A DNA stretch of 64,000 nucleotides from Wuchereria bancrofti. Taxonomy: Eukaryota; Nematoda; Chromadorea; Rhabditida; Onchocercidae. The position numbers and the translations under genes are program-made. The stretch is from positions 688,440 to 752,439 of the forward strand of contig SSBO01000013.1 of assembly GCA_005281725.1 (NCBI GenBank), read 5' to 3'. Positions 1 to 17,492 of this stretch are shown piece after piece. Position 1 is the first letter of the stretch. Each line of letters begins with the position of its first letter. Under the pieces are notes generated by a model. That model was not told where the DNA came from and made no database searches. It worked only from the letters and a program-made list of their open reading frames with translations.

Positions 1-1267
1 AACCGTATCCCCTCTTGCATTATACAACGTGCGCACTCTATTCTATGTTCGACTGAATATTCAAATCGAGCCGCTTGAATTCGTAAAGCAGAATTTCTTG
101 GAAAGAGCTGGAGCATAACAGTTCATAAATGATAACTTATTTGACGTTATATTCCGATCAGTTTAGTTAATACCACGTAATAAACGTAATCATTTTTGAC
201 GCCGTGAGTGATTATTTACCTTCACGAAGGCCTAATTTTAATTCGCACTTCACGAATCGTCTTCCGAGTTTGCACCTAACTTCGACGCAAATTGCTGGAT
301 TAAATCCATTTTCCCATTTGTTTCCTAACCCTTGATTCTACCATTACAAAAAGAGATTCTCTCCAGAAACTTACCTGCATTGCGCGGAAATACGCTTTAC
401 TGCATCGGATATACATTTTTTCTTCCTTCAAAAATCCGATCAAATCAAACCAAAGCTCTGCCCGTCCCTGCAATCAAATGATCAAAGAAACCTAACAAGT
501 TGATATGTTTTCCCCAACATTCACTGTATGTCATTTGAAAATATGAAGTTAAATAAATACCAAAATATCAATTATCATTCTAACAAATCGAATTTTTTCA
601 GTTTTCAAAATTTGGTAGACATACCTATATTATAAAATAGCTTCCACCAAAGTATGCTTCAATTAAACAAAAAGTGAAAAACCTGAAATCGTTCACAACA
701 CTGTCGCAACAGATTGGCAACTTTGATGATAATTTTGCCTTCAATTTCATCTTCTCTAAACCTGTATTTGAGTCGTTTCCGTCGCATTCGAACAAGCTTC
801 ATAATCGATCCCAAATAATCGGTGTATCCTTTGAACGACGACGGATCTTTCCGCTGAAAATAATACGCATTGATTCGTACTTTCATCAAACACTAAATGA
901 TATATGCCAAAGTCTTAATAAAATTCCAGTGAGTACCCAAAAATCAACCCTTTCCTGGACATTAGATGCTGGACATACAGCATCAACTTCGGGCTTTACA
1001 CTGCGACATTTAAACATTTCCTACTGCAAATCCAAACTAATTTATCAAATCCTGACAAATTCATTAAAAAAGTCATTGTGATTAATAGTATAGCATAAGT
1101 TAAGTTGTCGAAGAAAAAGTTCTTACAGGCTTTTGAAGACGATATTCAAAGAAGTGGCAACGTTTGACAAATGCATCAATTTCAGTAGGTGATAATAACT
1201 GAACATCTCTTAATGTCTCGAAAACAGGAAGCAAACCTTCGATATCCTCTTCCACAAATTCACTCAT
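1..1267 (-). CDS. utp6: UTP6, U3 snoRNA-associated small-subunit processome protein, 5' part (partial)
   Basis: Four exons are visible on the minus strand: 1267-1127, 853-683, 467-375 and 107 to beyond base 1. All joins keep phase 0 with GT donors and AG acceptors. The product starts MSEFVEEDIEGLLP, then has RRKRLKYRFREDEIE in exon 2 and LWFDLIGFLKEEKMYIRCS in exon 3, then RFEYSVEHRIECAR in exon 4. These line up in order with the N-terminal part of UTP6, whose helical HAT repeats (about 90 residues onward) begin here. UTP6 belongs to the nucleolar U3 snoRNP/small-subunit processome that cleaves pre-18S rRNA. Only about 170 of the usual roughly 600 residues are in the window; the rest lies to the left. 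The start is the first ATG after stops in all frames; I see no clear trans-splice acceptor directly before it. Confidence 0.85.
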
Positions 1268-2334
1268 TCTTCATCCAATGATCAGCACAAAAAAATAATT
1301 TCGTATTATTCTCGAAAGAATTATCGTTGAAATTACCTCATATAAGATAATAACAGAAAAAGTAATGACGATCCTACAACTTATTGGCTATACAGAGAGG
1401 AAGATGTAGGCATAGATTAATCCTATCTGAATCATTTTGATCTAATATTAATCTTTATCTAAGCAATTCTGGATTATGAATTAAAGTAAAGACAATATTT
1501 TAATAACATTTGTTGGATTATATTTATGACGTTCCTGTGGAAGAAATTTCTCGGATAAATTCATTTATTGCTTAATAAATTATATATTAATGAATGACTC
1601 TAAACATTACCAAACAACACAAACGCTCTGCTGAACAATAGATGGCCAAAACCAACACAACACCACCCTACTACCAACCTCCCGACCCAAACATCAAATT
1701 AAAATTCCTCAAACTGTTATATCTACACTTATCTATTGGAATTTAACGCGGTCCGTTATGCTCTGAAAGCGTCCCCAAAACTCTTCAATTTTATATGATT
1801 CTTCCGATCACTAGTGTGAAGGCAATTATTAGATTTATTATAGGAAGGAACTGCATAATCGAAGGGATATGAATAAATAGTATAACAGAAGATGTTACGT
1901 GAAAATTACGAATTTGTCCACGCAATTACGAGAAATCACGGATACATCACGTGACTATAAGCTGACGTGTTTTTTTTTCAACACAAGTATTTATTTCTGT
2001 CTTGAATCATTTCAACTTCTTAATGTTGTTATTTCAATATGTTGAGAATGACTTCTAATAGTACACTATCAGTAACAATTTAGCGCTACGCGAACTATAC
2101 ATGAAAATTTCATGAAATTCAAAACTTTTATGAACAAATCTAACTTAGATTAACGGTGCTAATTGTAATAGGAATTCTGGATTTTGGCATGAGTTTATTT
2201 CAATTCACACATTCATTGATTGCATTATCACAAGTAAAATTGTAAGTTGGTTAGAAAATCATAAGGTATATCAAATATATCAGCAATTATGTTTGATTTA
2301 TTAAAATTATCATTTGATATGTAGAAGTGATCTG
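1268..2334. other. Intergenic region upstream of UTP6
   Basis: No exon could be supported here. Notable contents are a strand-asymmetric tract at about 1610-1705, C-rich on the plus strand and therefore G-rich on the minus strand with several GG/GGG runs, and a TCACGTGA E-box-like palindrome near 1948-1955. Both lie upstream of UTP6 and could be promoter elements, which is inference. A minus-strand AATAAA signal at 2297-2302 belongs to the gene on its right. Confidence 0.5.
2297..2302 (-). promoter_or_regulatory. Polyadenylation signal AATAAA of the RING-PHD gene
   Basis: TTTATT on the plus strand reads AATAAA on the minus strand, 33 bases downstream of the stop codon at 2335. The position fits a 3' end signal and supports the acidic exon being the last exon of the gene. 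Confidence 0.5.
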
Positions 2335-4425
2335 TTAGCTAGAGTGACGATGTGTTAGAATCAATCCTTGATATTTTATCACCGCTTTACCAGAATTTGA
2401 TTTCGTCTTTGTCATAAATCCTGCAACTTTATCGGCGGTATATATTGCTTTACCACAATTACGCTTCATTCGTGTTCTTCGTCTATGATTGTCGCGAAAC
2501 ATCGATTGATGGAATTTCTGCTCAGAATCTGTTTCATCCGATTCGTCACAATCTAATTTATCATCATCATTATCATCACCATCATCATCATCATCATCTT
2601 CACCATCATCACCATCATCGTCATCGTCATAACCGTCCAATACATCAGAATTTGTCCCTATATATTAATGATGTATAAGTAAATTCGATATTTTTGTTCC
2701 TATTCTAGCTTTAGTTATAATTCCTCGTCTGTTATTTAATGAACAAATATTAATTTCATTTGTACGTTTGCATCGACGTATGTTTCATCTACGTATAGCA
2801 TGCAAACGTAAAATATTACGTAGAATGACTTTATAATTGCTATTTCTGTAACAAAATTTTTAATTTTTTAAGAATTGTAATCTTATTATCAGGATAGTAT
2901 GGTTTGTTGATTTTCGTCAATATGATTAACTTGCCACTAGTATTTTCGACTGTTATCACCGAATCATCGACTGTTATCTCATTGCTATCATCATAATCAC
3001 CAACAGTTGCATCACTTGCTGAATATAATTCACTGTTTTCATCACTACAGTCACTTTCAATAGATACACTTTCCGCATCCGAATCACCATAAGCGCCTTG
3101 AATAATTGTTGATTCGGAATTTGTAATATTGCTGCATTCAGTAGTTTCTATTTTCACATTATTCTGCTCCCAACTTCCGCTTGGATGAGATTTCGACACT
3201 TGACAAACATCTACCTTATTTTTTAATTGTGTTGAATCACTAGTACCAACTTCTTCTGAACGTGGGACATTTAAATTTGTTTGTTTTACAAAATTTTGTG
3301 CATTTTCTGGTTTGTTTGCGCAGAATGGACAAAACCAATCATCTTTCGGGATTTGCTCCAGTTTTTCCGGTAAGCAATAGCTATGATAGGCGACATTACA
3401 GCGAATCGTAGAACCATCAGCATTTTGACCGACGTTTCCGTCGCAAAGTAGCAGTAAATGTTCATTATTTGAACGTCTGCATGATCGACAGCTTGCATAT
3501 TCAATGGTGATATCCTCATTTAAAGACTCGCCATGATCTTCTTCCAGTTGTTCTCGGACAACAAGCTTGAAAAATTCAAAAATTTTGCGAAATTTTAAGC
3601 AAAGATGAAAAAAGGTTCCAAAATAATTAGCAATTAACAAATAATATGGTAACATTGTTAATTCTAATCTCATTTTTTATAGAATATAGCAAATGATTGT
3701 AATATTTCTTTCTTTTTCTGAAAATTTAAAACAGAGAATTACGTTAAAAGGGACAGATTCTAAAGGATAGATTTGAAATCCTAATTTTTCAAAAAATTGC
3801 GAGAATTGAAACTTGAAAGACTTGTGTTTATAACAGAATAACATTATGAATTTTTTATTTTTCTTCCCAATTTAATCAAATTTCTTCTGATTTAAATGCT
3901 TAATTTTAACTGCTTGTTAAATTCTAGGTTAAAAATTTCACATGTGATCTTAGACCAGAATCTTTACATAAAGAAAGGTAAACTGGAATATTTGCATGAC
4001 CGTGCCCGAAAAGATTGTCTAAAATATTTAATTAATCAAACAAAGGACCATTTCACTGTAATAATAACAATGATTATGTTAAATACATTAAAAAGAAGCA
4101 ATAATATAGACAGTAAAGAAACGAATTAAGATATTAAAGTATTTTATAGTGGTAATACATTAATGATAACAATGATAATATTAATAACGGTGATAACCTC
4201 ATTTTCAAATTGTTTCGCTGTTCGTTTTTTTACTGGCACTTTTGTTTCACTTTTTGTTTCTTCAATTTTGATAAGATATTTTGACGCTCCACCACAAAGT
4301 GGGCATTGTGATCGTTTTTTTAACCAATCGCTAATACATTTAAAGCAGAATTTATGTTCACAATTATCAGGTCTTCCAAGCGGATATTTTAATCGATCCA
4401 AACATACGGCACAATTTGATTCCAT
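2335..4425 (-). CDS. RING-finger plus PHD-finger protein, PHRF1-like, with acidic C-terminal exon
   Basis: Exon 1 (4425-4198) starts MESNCAVC and encodes a C3HC4 RING: C5, C8, C22, H24, C27, C30, C41, C44. It ends at a GTTATC donor in phase 0. Exon 2 starts at 3565 (acceptor TTTTTCAAG, phase 0) and encodes a C4HC3 PHD finger (CRSC, then LLLLCDG, RCNVAYHSYC, DWFCPFC) followed by a Ser/Asp/Glu-rich stretch. This frame ends at a stop at 2840. A further open exon starts at 2657 (acceptor TATATAG), encodes a long Asp run and then a basic tail, and ends at a stop at 2335. RING followed closely by PHD is the arrangement of PHRF1, a nuclear ubiquitin ligase linked to chromatin and RNA polymerase II; a role here is inference. 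How exon 2 connects to the acidic exon is unresolved: a phase-compatible but weak donor lies near 2940, so the protein may instead stop at 2840. Confidence 0.65.
2559..2632. repeat. CAT/ATC trinucleotide repeat encoding poly-Asp
   Basis: Imperfect run of CAT, CAC and ATC-type triplets. On the minus strand it reads GAT/GAC codons of the acidic exon, so it is a coding microsatellite, probably variable in length. The plus-strand His-rich reading is its shadow. Confidence 0.7.
2763..2810. repeat. Imperfect inverted repeat (hairpin)
   Basis: Perfect 11-base arms at 2763-2773 (TACGTTTGCAT) and 2800-2810 (ATGCAAACGTA), with a second inner pair ACGTA/TACGT. It lies between the PHD exon and the acidic exon, that is in an intron or 3' UTR depending on splicing. 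Function unknown. Confidence 0.5.
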
Positions 4426-5970
4426 TTTTTTTTCTTTTTTTTTTTTAATGAAAAACCTTGTAAACTGATTAGAATATCACTTCTTTGAATCGTTTGCAAA
4501 ACTAACACTTCCAGTGGTTATGCGCACTTTTCACTAACAGATCCTACACTAACACTAACCGATACAATAATAAAATGATTATAATCATATAATAATTGAT
4601 TATTTATAGTGAAGAAAATTTTTGCAAAATTTGCAAATGTTTTATGTAAAAATATATCTAAAATGGAAAAATTTATTATGTAACAAAAATATTACAGAAA
4701 AAAAAGGAAATAAATCAAAATTGTAAATTATACCACAAAAGTTTTTGCAAACAAAAAACCCTAAACAATATTTTTTAATCAGTTTTATTCAAAGCACTGC
4801 AATTAAGTTTCAACAAAAAAAAAAATGAAAAAAATTGATGTTAAGAATTAAAAGGCATTTTAAAAAAGACAAAAGAATTTCAATGAGAATTTATGAACTA
4901 AAAAAAATTTTTTCAACACAATCAATAATCATAGTAATAAGTAAATAAAGCTAACTAAAAAAAAAGGATGAAAAAAAAAGCAAACAATAAGCAGAATAAT
5001 ATCATTCAAATAAAATTAATAGTTAACAAAGAGTTTTATATCAAAAAAATACTATAAATATGCTCAATAAAAAAAAGCATGTAGTTGCGCATAGTTAGCA
5101 AAAAAAGCATGCGGCAAAGAAAGCTAACCACCTGCTATTATTTTTGCATGATCGATTAGAAATTAATTGCTGCTACAAAAAATAAATGATTTGGTGATAC
5201 TAATTTTTGCTTTCACAGAAAATAATTGCTCTTTTTTCCTTGCAATAATAATTAAATAAATCAAATATAATATGCCACAGATTATATACTTTCTTCTTTT
5301 ATTCTACGTAATTTTTCCAAGCGCAACTAAATTTGATAAAAATAAGTACTTTTTCAAAACGCAATTAAATGTTATAAAGTCTTAGAAAAAAAATCTTCAG
5401 GATGTAATGTTTGTTAAGCGATTCTATCGAAATTATCAGTTAATTAAAATATTAGCTACTTTTTTATATTTAGTAATAAATACAAACAATTGCACTTAAA
5501 TTGTTAAATTTGTTAAATATTTGATTAAAATTTTGTTGTTTTGACTCTCAAGTTAGTTAAGTTTGATGATTAATTAGATTAGATAATAAAATTAGTTCCA
5601 GTAAAAAACGAAGCAAAGCATATCAAATACTTCTGATTTGTTTTGTTTGTTTTTTTTTAAATGTTAAATCTGTTTATTCTGCAATTATTTATTCAATTAC
5701 ATGCAATGTAAACACATATAAAAACTACTAATTATTCGTAATGCTGAAAAAAATTTAATAATTATTGAAATAATCACCATCGATAATTGTCGAAATTATT
5801 CATTGAAATAATCATCCGATAATCATTGGAATCATTCAATAATTATTTAGTAATTACTGACATATTTATTTAGTATTACTCATTGAAATTCAATAATTTT
5901 TGTCTAATTATTGGAATAAAGTTTAACATAAATAACGGTTAATATGATTTGAGATTTTCAAATCCATTAG
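4426..5970. other. Intergenic AT-rich region between RING-PHD gene and kinase gene
   Basis: No coding exon recognised. Mostly A/T homopolymer-rich sequence. Between about 5750 and 5920 there are several imperfect copies of an ATAATCATTGAAAT-like word, probably simple-sequence decay. It holds the promoter of the RING-PHD gene (left) and the 3' end of the kinase gene (right). Confidence 0.4.
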
Positions 5971-10885
<4,915 letters not shown>

Positions 10886-11182
10886 TTCTGTAGTTTATAA
10901 TAGATTAAAATAGAATCAATCTATTTCAAATTTTACTAACACTAAATGAAAAATTAATCATTGATATTTCATAAAATGGAAGAAAATAGAAGATTAAAAA
11001 ATTAAATTTAAAGCTTAATATTTGTTAGAATTGTTAATTATATCTATGGATGAGGTGCTAACAGGATGATAGTAAATTCATAAACAAATTTTAACTTTTA
11101 AAATGTCTATTTTTTTTCTTTTAAACGATTTTATTCATTTCTGCATGTTGTAATTAACATTTGTTTCAAATAGCTGTAAAGT

Positions 11183-11503
11183 ATATTAATGATATTTAGT
11201 GATAGTAAAATTGTCACTGAAACTGTTAAAATTTTTCAGCTGAAATTTAGAAAAAATTTCTTTAAAAATTAAATTAACTAATAAAAACATCAATGAAAAT
11301 AACAATATAAAAAAATTAATTCTAAAATCTTANNNNNNNNNNNNNNNNNNNNNATATTAATGATATTTAGTGATAGTAAAATTGTCACTGAAACTGTTAA
11401 AATTTTTCAGCTGAAATTTAGAAAAAATTTCTTTAAAAATTAAATTAACTAATAAAAACATCAATGAAAATAACAATATAAAAAAATTAATTCTAAAATC
11501 TTA
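11183..11503. repeat. Direct duplication across a 21-N gap, likely assembly join
   Basis: Bases 11183-11332 and 11354-11503 match over 150 bases with no length change, flanking N at 11333-11353. Interpreted as overlapping contig ends placed either side of a scaffold gap. Confidence 0.8.
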
Positions 11504-14500
11504 AGTGAACAATTTTTTTTTCTTCAATTAAGTAATTAATAAAATCTATTTTAATTTCTTTCGTTTATCTTTCCTCTATTTCTCTAAAATTTTACGATTT
11601 CTATAATTTAAGCTGATTAATTAGTTGGAAAAAAATATTAATGAAAATTAGAATTAGATATTAGTAAGTGATAATATTTCAATTTATAATGCAAAAATAA
11701 TTTAGCTAATTAGGTTAAAAAAAATTTTAACGTGATTTTTAATGTTTATTTTACAATTAAATTTTTGGATTTAAAATGGTTAAAAATTAAATTTGTCTTT
11801 TTTCCTAAAATTATAAATTATAGTAAATAAAATATAAGTGAATGGTATTTCTAGCGCATAGATTTGTCAAGAATTACTTTATCAATATACTTATCAATAA
11901 TTTATCATAAATTAATTTTACTAATAGACCAAAAAAAGATAACATTGCTAACATTAATTAAAGAAAGTGATTTAAAAAAAAAATCATTGCTAAAACTAAC
12001 ATTGTAAAATGTAATTTGATTACTTCGTTATTTAATTCAAAATATTGCCCTGTAAAAATGATATATCTGATGTATATTCATTGCTACCATTTAATTAAAT
12101 AAAATAATACTTAAAATTTTAAACAAAATTGAAGTACAAAATCTAAGCATCCGTAATTAAATAAACAAAAACCAGAAAAAAGGAATACTAAGAATTGCAT
12201 TTAAATTTTGAAATAAAATTAATACTTAAAATATAATTAGTTTATGCAAAATCTAATAAATAATAGTAATAAAACAATGGAAAGTACTTTAGTAGAAAGG
12301 AATAAGAGAAGAAGTTATCCTTGTTGATGCTTTTATCTCTTATCAATCATCATTTTAAAACTAAGCAAGAAAACAGATCAATTACTATTGCATCAGGAAG
12401 TGTTAATACTGTTAGCTAATATTGTTATTATTAACTAGAATACAAATTTGTAGTAATTTAAATTCAAAAACTTACATAAGTAATAATCTAATTTTACATC
12501 AATGCATTCCTTACATTAAATTTAATGATTATTCAAAAATAAGTGAACATATGACATTACAAAAAAAAATAATTGAAGTGAAATTAACAAATCAAATTTT
12601 TTGCTAAATTATTTATTGAATATTAAAAGAAAAAATATAAAATGAGAAATTTTTCCTTTTTCAATAATGACAGTTATTAATTATATTCTTAACGAATAGT
12701 GAAAAGAGGAGTAATTAGAAAGGAAAAGTTAAAACTGGAAGAAATTTTTTTATCAATTTCATTTTTCTTAGTTTTCGTGTGGTTGTATTAAAATTTTTCT
12801 CTGTTTTTTTTAAAAATTTCATAAGAATATGATTAATTGTTTTATTTTGAATTATTTTAAAGAATATTCGAAAGTAGTAAATTTTACCATTATTTCACAT
12901 TTAGTAGTATTACTTAAAATTAATGTTTACTACGTGCTCTTTCCTTTTTTTCTCGATTTCCAGATATGAATAAGTGAAGAATCACGTACGTTATCTCACG
13001 TGAATGATATTGTCAATATTTTTAGTTAAATTAGATCTAATTTTTATTCAAATATATAAAAAGTTTGTCACAATACACAAATGAAGTCATAAATGAAGTA
13101 TAAACTTAAAAATTAGTCTTTCAAAAAAAAATCTTTTTTGCTAAATGTAAAAAAATTTAATTTTTGAATTTGTAAATTTGAAATTCTTCATTTCATATCT
13201 CTTATCATTTATCTCTTATATTTAAGTATCATATAGCACTGCTATAATTACAAAAAGAATTACATCAAAAGTTGTCCATCGCATTAATGGAAAAATAAAT
13301 TATCAAATGAAGCTAAAGCTATTAATGAAATGATAGCAAATTTCATCACTAAAATAAAATGCCTATCATATGTTTAAAGTTATATACGCTAACAACTTAA
13401 TTTTTTCAAATTTTGTTTTTATTTTTATATTTTCTGAAATTATTTAAGAAAAAATTTATTAAATAATCAAAAAAAATCGATTAATACAGATGTATTCTTG
13501 TTTATAGATTGATTCAAAATTCTTCAAAAATTTTTCATATTTCTTCAAAAAGAATTGAAACTTGAAACACATCAAGAAAAAAGCCATTTTCTTTGAAACA
13601 TAAATTCAAAATTTTAAAGAAAACTGGAACTTGAGAAATAAAAAAAACTTAAAACTTTGATTTAAAAAAAGAACAGAAATGTAAACAGATGATATTTTAA
13701 CTCATTTTAATCACTTTCAATATATTTTAAATCTTTTTAGTTGAAATTTAACAGATTGTTCAAATTTATAGCATTTATAATTGTATTTACATTTTCATCT
13801 AAGCAAAAATTGATCATAAAGTTTGTTGGATGAAATTTGTTCAAAATTTCGATGAAATTAATCCTTTTAAGTAATTACAATATAAGTAATTTTGCTAGAA
13901 AAATGGTTGAACAAAATGTATTCGTTAAGTAAATGCTATAAAACTAATTGCAATCATAACATTTTAATTTCTTCAAAATTATTGATATATCATTTTAAAA
14001 AATGTTTTGATATTATACTTTGACATTTAATTGCAGTTTTGTAAGTTGACATTTTAATTTGCCTACCTTTGCAATCAATTTAATAAATGATAAAATGTCG
14101 TACTGCTTTTACGTTTTTTTTTTTTTTTGTAGTTGAAAGTTTTACAAAATCAATTAATTTTATTAATAAATTTTTGTAAGCATTATCTAATTGTTGAGAT
14201 AATATTCACTTATTTTTTATTTATGAAATATGGAAATAATATTCAAAGTTTACAAAGTTTAAGTTGCAAAGTACACTTCGCAAATATATGTGTTGAATGA
14301 GTTTCAGGCTATTATCATAATGCGTAATTTATTTTCAAATAATCAATCAAACGTACATTTTACGTACGTTAGTGTCATAAATTATCATCTCACAATATTT
14401 TAATTTATTTTACGAAAAAAAAAATACTTAGCATGCGAAAATAAAAATTTCATTTCTTTTAGTTCAGCTATTTCGCTAATTTTATGCATTGATTTATAAA

Positions 14501-16141
14501 TAACACTGTTATCACTTCTGATAACATCATATCACACGTTTTCGCTTTTTTCCCTTTTTTTCGTCTTTTCTAATAAAATATTACTAATTTCAATTAATGA
14601 ATAAAAATTATATTCATAATATCATGTATGATATTTTTATTTTAGTTTTACGACTAATTCAATGAATTCAAATAAATTTTTAATGTTGTAACAAAAAATG
14701 ATATTAATAAATCAAAGTGATAAGAGTTAAAATGGCTACAAATGATAAACAATGAGGCAATAAGTAAAAATAAGTGTAAACAAGAGATTTTATAAAGATT
14801 TTATCAATAAACGAAATGTTTCAATAAAGCTAGAGGAAGAAATCTAATGCAATAGTAGCCTCTGAACTTTACAGTAAGTTATAAGTACGAATTGAAACTA
14901 TTCATGTATTTACATTTGATAACAGCAGCAGAACAAAAAAATACTAATGCAAAATGGATGTTATAGAAAACTAATAATTTATTAAAAATGAGAAAAATGA
15001 AATAAAAATAGTTAATGATAATAGGAATTGCTATTATTTGATATAATTAAAATTATTTAAAGTGAAAATGAAAGCAAAACATATTCTCTTCATTATTATT
15101 TTTTTCAGCTTTCTGTTTTTCATATAAATATTCTTAGCATTAAATTAATATCTGAAATAAATAGAGAACGAGAAAGAGAAAGAGATTTTGGAAAAAGAAA
15201 TAAGAAATAAAATCAAATAGATCTTATGATGAAATATTTTTCTAATCTTCAATTTAATAAGTGGATATATTCTTTTGCAGTAAAAAAAGTTCAAAAAGGA
15301 ATAAATTCATTTGTGTTAAATCAATTTATAAGTACATCATTTCCATTAAAAAAAAATTCAAGTACTGTACTCTTCCTACTCCCTGTTTTTTCTTTTTCTT
15401 TCACTAAAATTCACGTGAATTTCACTTTTTACTTTTCCTTTCTTTTTGTTTTATATAGTAGAAAATTTTTAAAAAATGAATGATAAAAAAGAAAAATACG
15501 ATAAATTAATTAAAAATCTAAAGCAATTAATAAGCAAACAACAGTATTTTAATCAAATGATTAATGGTTGAAGGAATTAACAAACGGATAAGAGCATTTT
15601 AGTTATTGAGGCAAAGTAGGTATTAAAAGAATAAACAAATTAGCAATAATAATATTTCAATTAAGTAAAATTAATTGCTGAAGCAAATTAATAATTGAGC
15701 AGTAGTATTTTAATTAGTTAAATAAACAAGTGTTAAAAGAATTCAAATATTAGCATTACAGTTAACTAAACAATTAATTGAAATAAACTGAAAAATTATG
15801 ATATTCAAGCAAGAAATATTTAATATGCAACAAAATAAAAAGAGGGTACATAAGTAAAAAGTAAATTTTAAAACATTTTTTATTCTGTTGTTTGTGTTTT
15901 TTTCTCGAACAGTTAGAAAATACTTTAATTTCATTTATTCATTTATATTTTACAGTTCATAATTATGAAGTCAATTATTAATTACTGGATTTGTTATAAT
16001 TTTTCTCGCAGAACGGAATATTTACAATTGGGAATATTCCTTATTTCTAAGAAAGTAATTGTTATCAAAATTTGCTTTACCAAAATTTTTTTATTTAATT
16101 AATATTTTAATATTTTTACGAATGAAGAAATTATTTAATTA

Positions 16142-16300
16142 TTCTCTCATTAGATCATTATTAAACAATAATCCATCTATTACCAACAACGCTGATATTA
16201 TATGATAATTGTGCCAGAGATGATTGCCAGAATTAGGCTAAAGTAAATAGCATTTCAAAATTTGTGCCGCATTTTTGTGATAACCACTGTGAAGAAATTT
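16142..16300 (+). repeat. Diverged interspersed repeat, member 1
   Basis: Shares blocks in the same order with the esterase-intron sequence around 24845-25070: GATCA-TATTAA, a TTAC-AACAACGC block, TGATAATTG-GCCAGA, then AAAATTTGTG-C-CATTTT. Divergence is considerable, so this is an old element. No terminal repeats were recognised. See member 2. Confidence 0.45.
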
Positions 16301-17492
16301 TTATGGCATCGCTATAATAAAAATATATTTTAATTAGATGCGAATTTAACAATTTCATTGTATCGAATAAAATTTTCATAATTCCATTTGCAAAAATTAT
16401 CATTCAATATGGCTAAAAAATTTCCTAAAGTTTAAAATTTCAAATTCATTTTCGTATTTTGTACATTTCTAATATTCTAATTAAATCATTTATTAAAAGA
16501 AAGCCAATTTAGTTCAATTTTTCGTGATTATTATTAAATTTTGTTATTTTTGACAGTGAATTCCGTCTGATATGTAAATTTCAAGTCCTTCTTAGATTAT
16601 AAAAATTTTCAAACTTTTGAAATTTTCTAAAAAAAAAGAGGAAAAGAGGCACCATTAACTGAAATATTTGGTATTGTTTACTATATTAACATGAAGGAAA
16701 TTAAGTTTCGATATTTGAGATTTCAATTCTATTTAATCACGATTATATTAGTATTATTTGGTGTTTGTCGCGAAAGACGCGAAAGTTGGAATAAATCCTT
16801 AAGAAAAAATAGAAATAATTTCCTCCATCCATGACTCATTAATCATCTCATTTATAATTCTTAGATTTATTCCCATCGAATTCCAATGCGTTTTTGTTAT
16901 CTTTATTTATTCATCTAAAGAGATTCACACATGCTAATCTTCCATTGTTATAATGCTCATACTGTAACTAGATGTTTACAGCTTTCTTTATGTAAATGAG
17001 CAGCTGTTTTATGTTTAATGTAAACCACTCCCATTTTAAGCATTTATAAACCTTGCGATATTAAGCCGTGGTTATTCAAAAATAAACGCTTTCTCCACGA
17101 GCCGTTGATGTCCGTAAAGCTTTCACAACAGTGTTTGCGCTTATACTTTTACATTCAGCAAAATTATTTTATTTAAATATTTATAATATACATTAGCTAA
17201 ATTATATGATTATATATATAATTTCAAAAGAATATCTCTTAAAATTCGATTAACATCAAAATTTGAATAATTTTTTTTTTTTTTTTTGAAAAAACAACAC
17301 AAAATAAAAGCATTTATACACATCATAACATAATCCGAAGTTAAATAGAAAAAAAAGACTTAATTGTAAAATAGCATTTTTGAATACAAATTCGAAAATG
17401 TCTTATTAATATCACAATTAAATATAAAATATCATACAACAAAAAATTTCAAGAAAATGTGATAAAAAAAATGTATATGAAATAAAATGGTA

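Larger units (their letters stand above)
10886..17492. other. 6.6 kb AT-rich intergenic region
   Basis: No gene could be supported. The region is dominated by A/T runs. Features seen: an N-gapped duplication at 11183-11503, a perfect palindrome AAATTCACGTGAATTT near 15407-15422, a diverged repeat at 16142-16300 shared with the esterase intron, and a less AT-biased stretch at about 16740-17160 without a good reading frame. Untranslated exons of the kinase could lie here. Confidence 0.4.

Noticed and set aside
674..1081. 135-codon open frame on the plus strand
   Set aside because: It is antisense to UTP6 exon 2 and its flanking introns; the minus-strand reading has clear family similarity and splice sites.
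2445..2678. His-rich plus-strand open frame
   Set aside because: It is the complement of the Asp codons of the acidic exon and arises from the triplet repeat.
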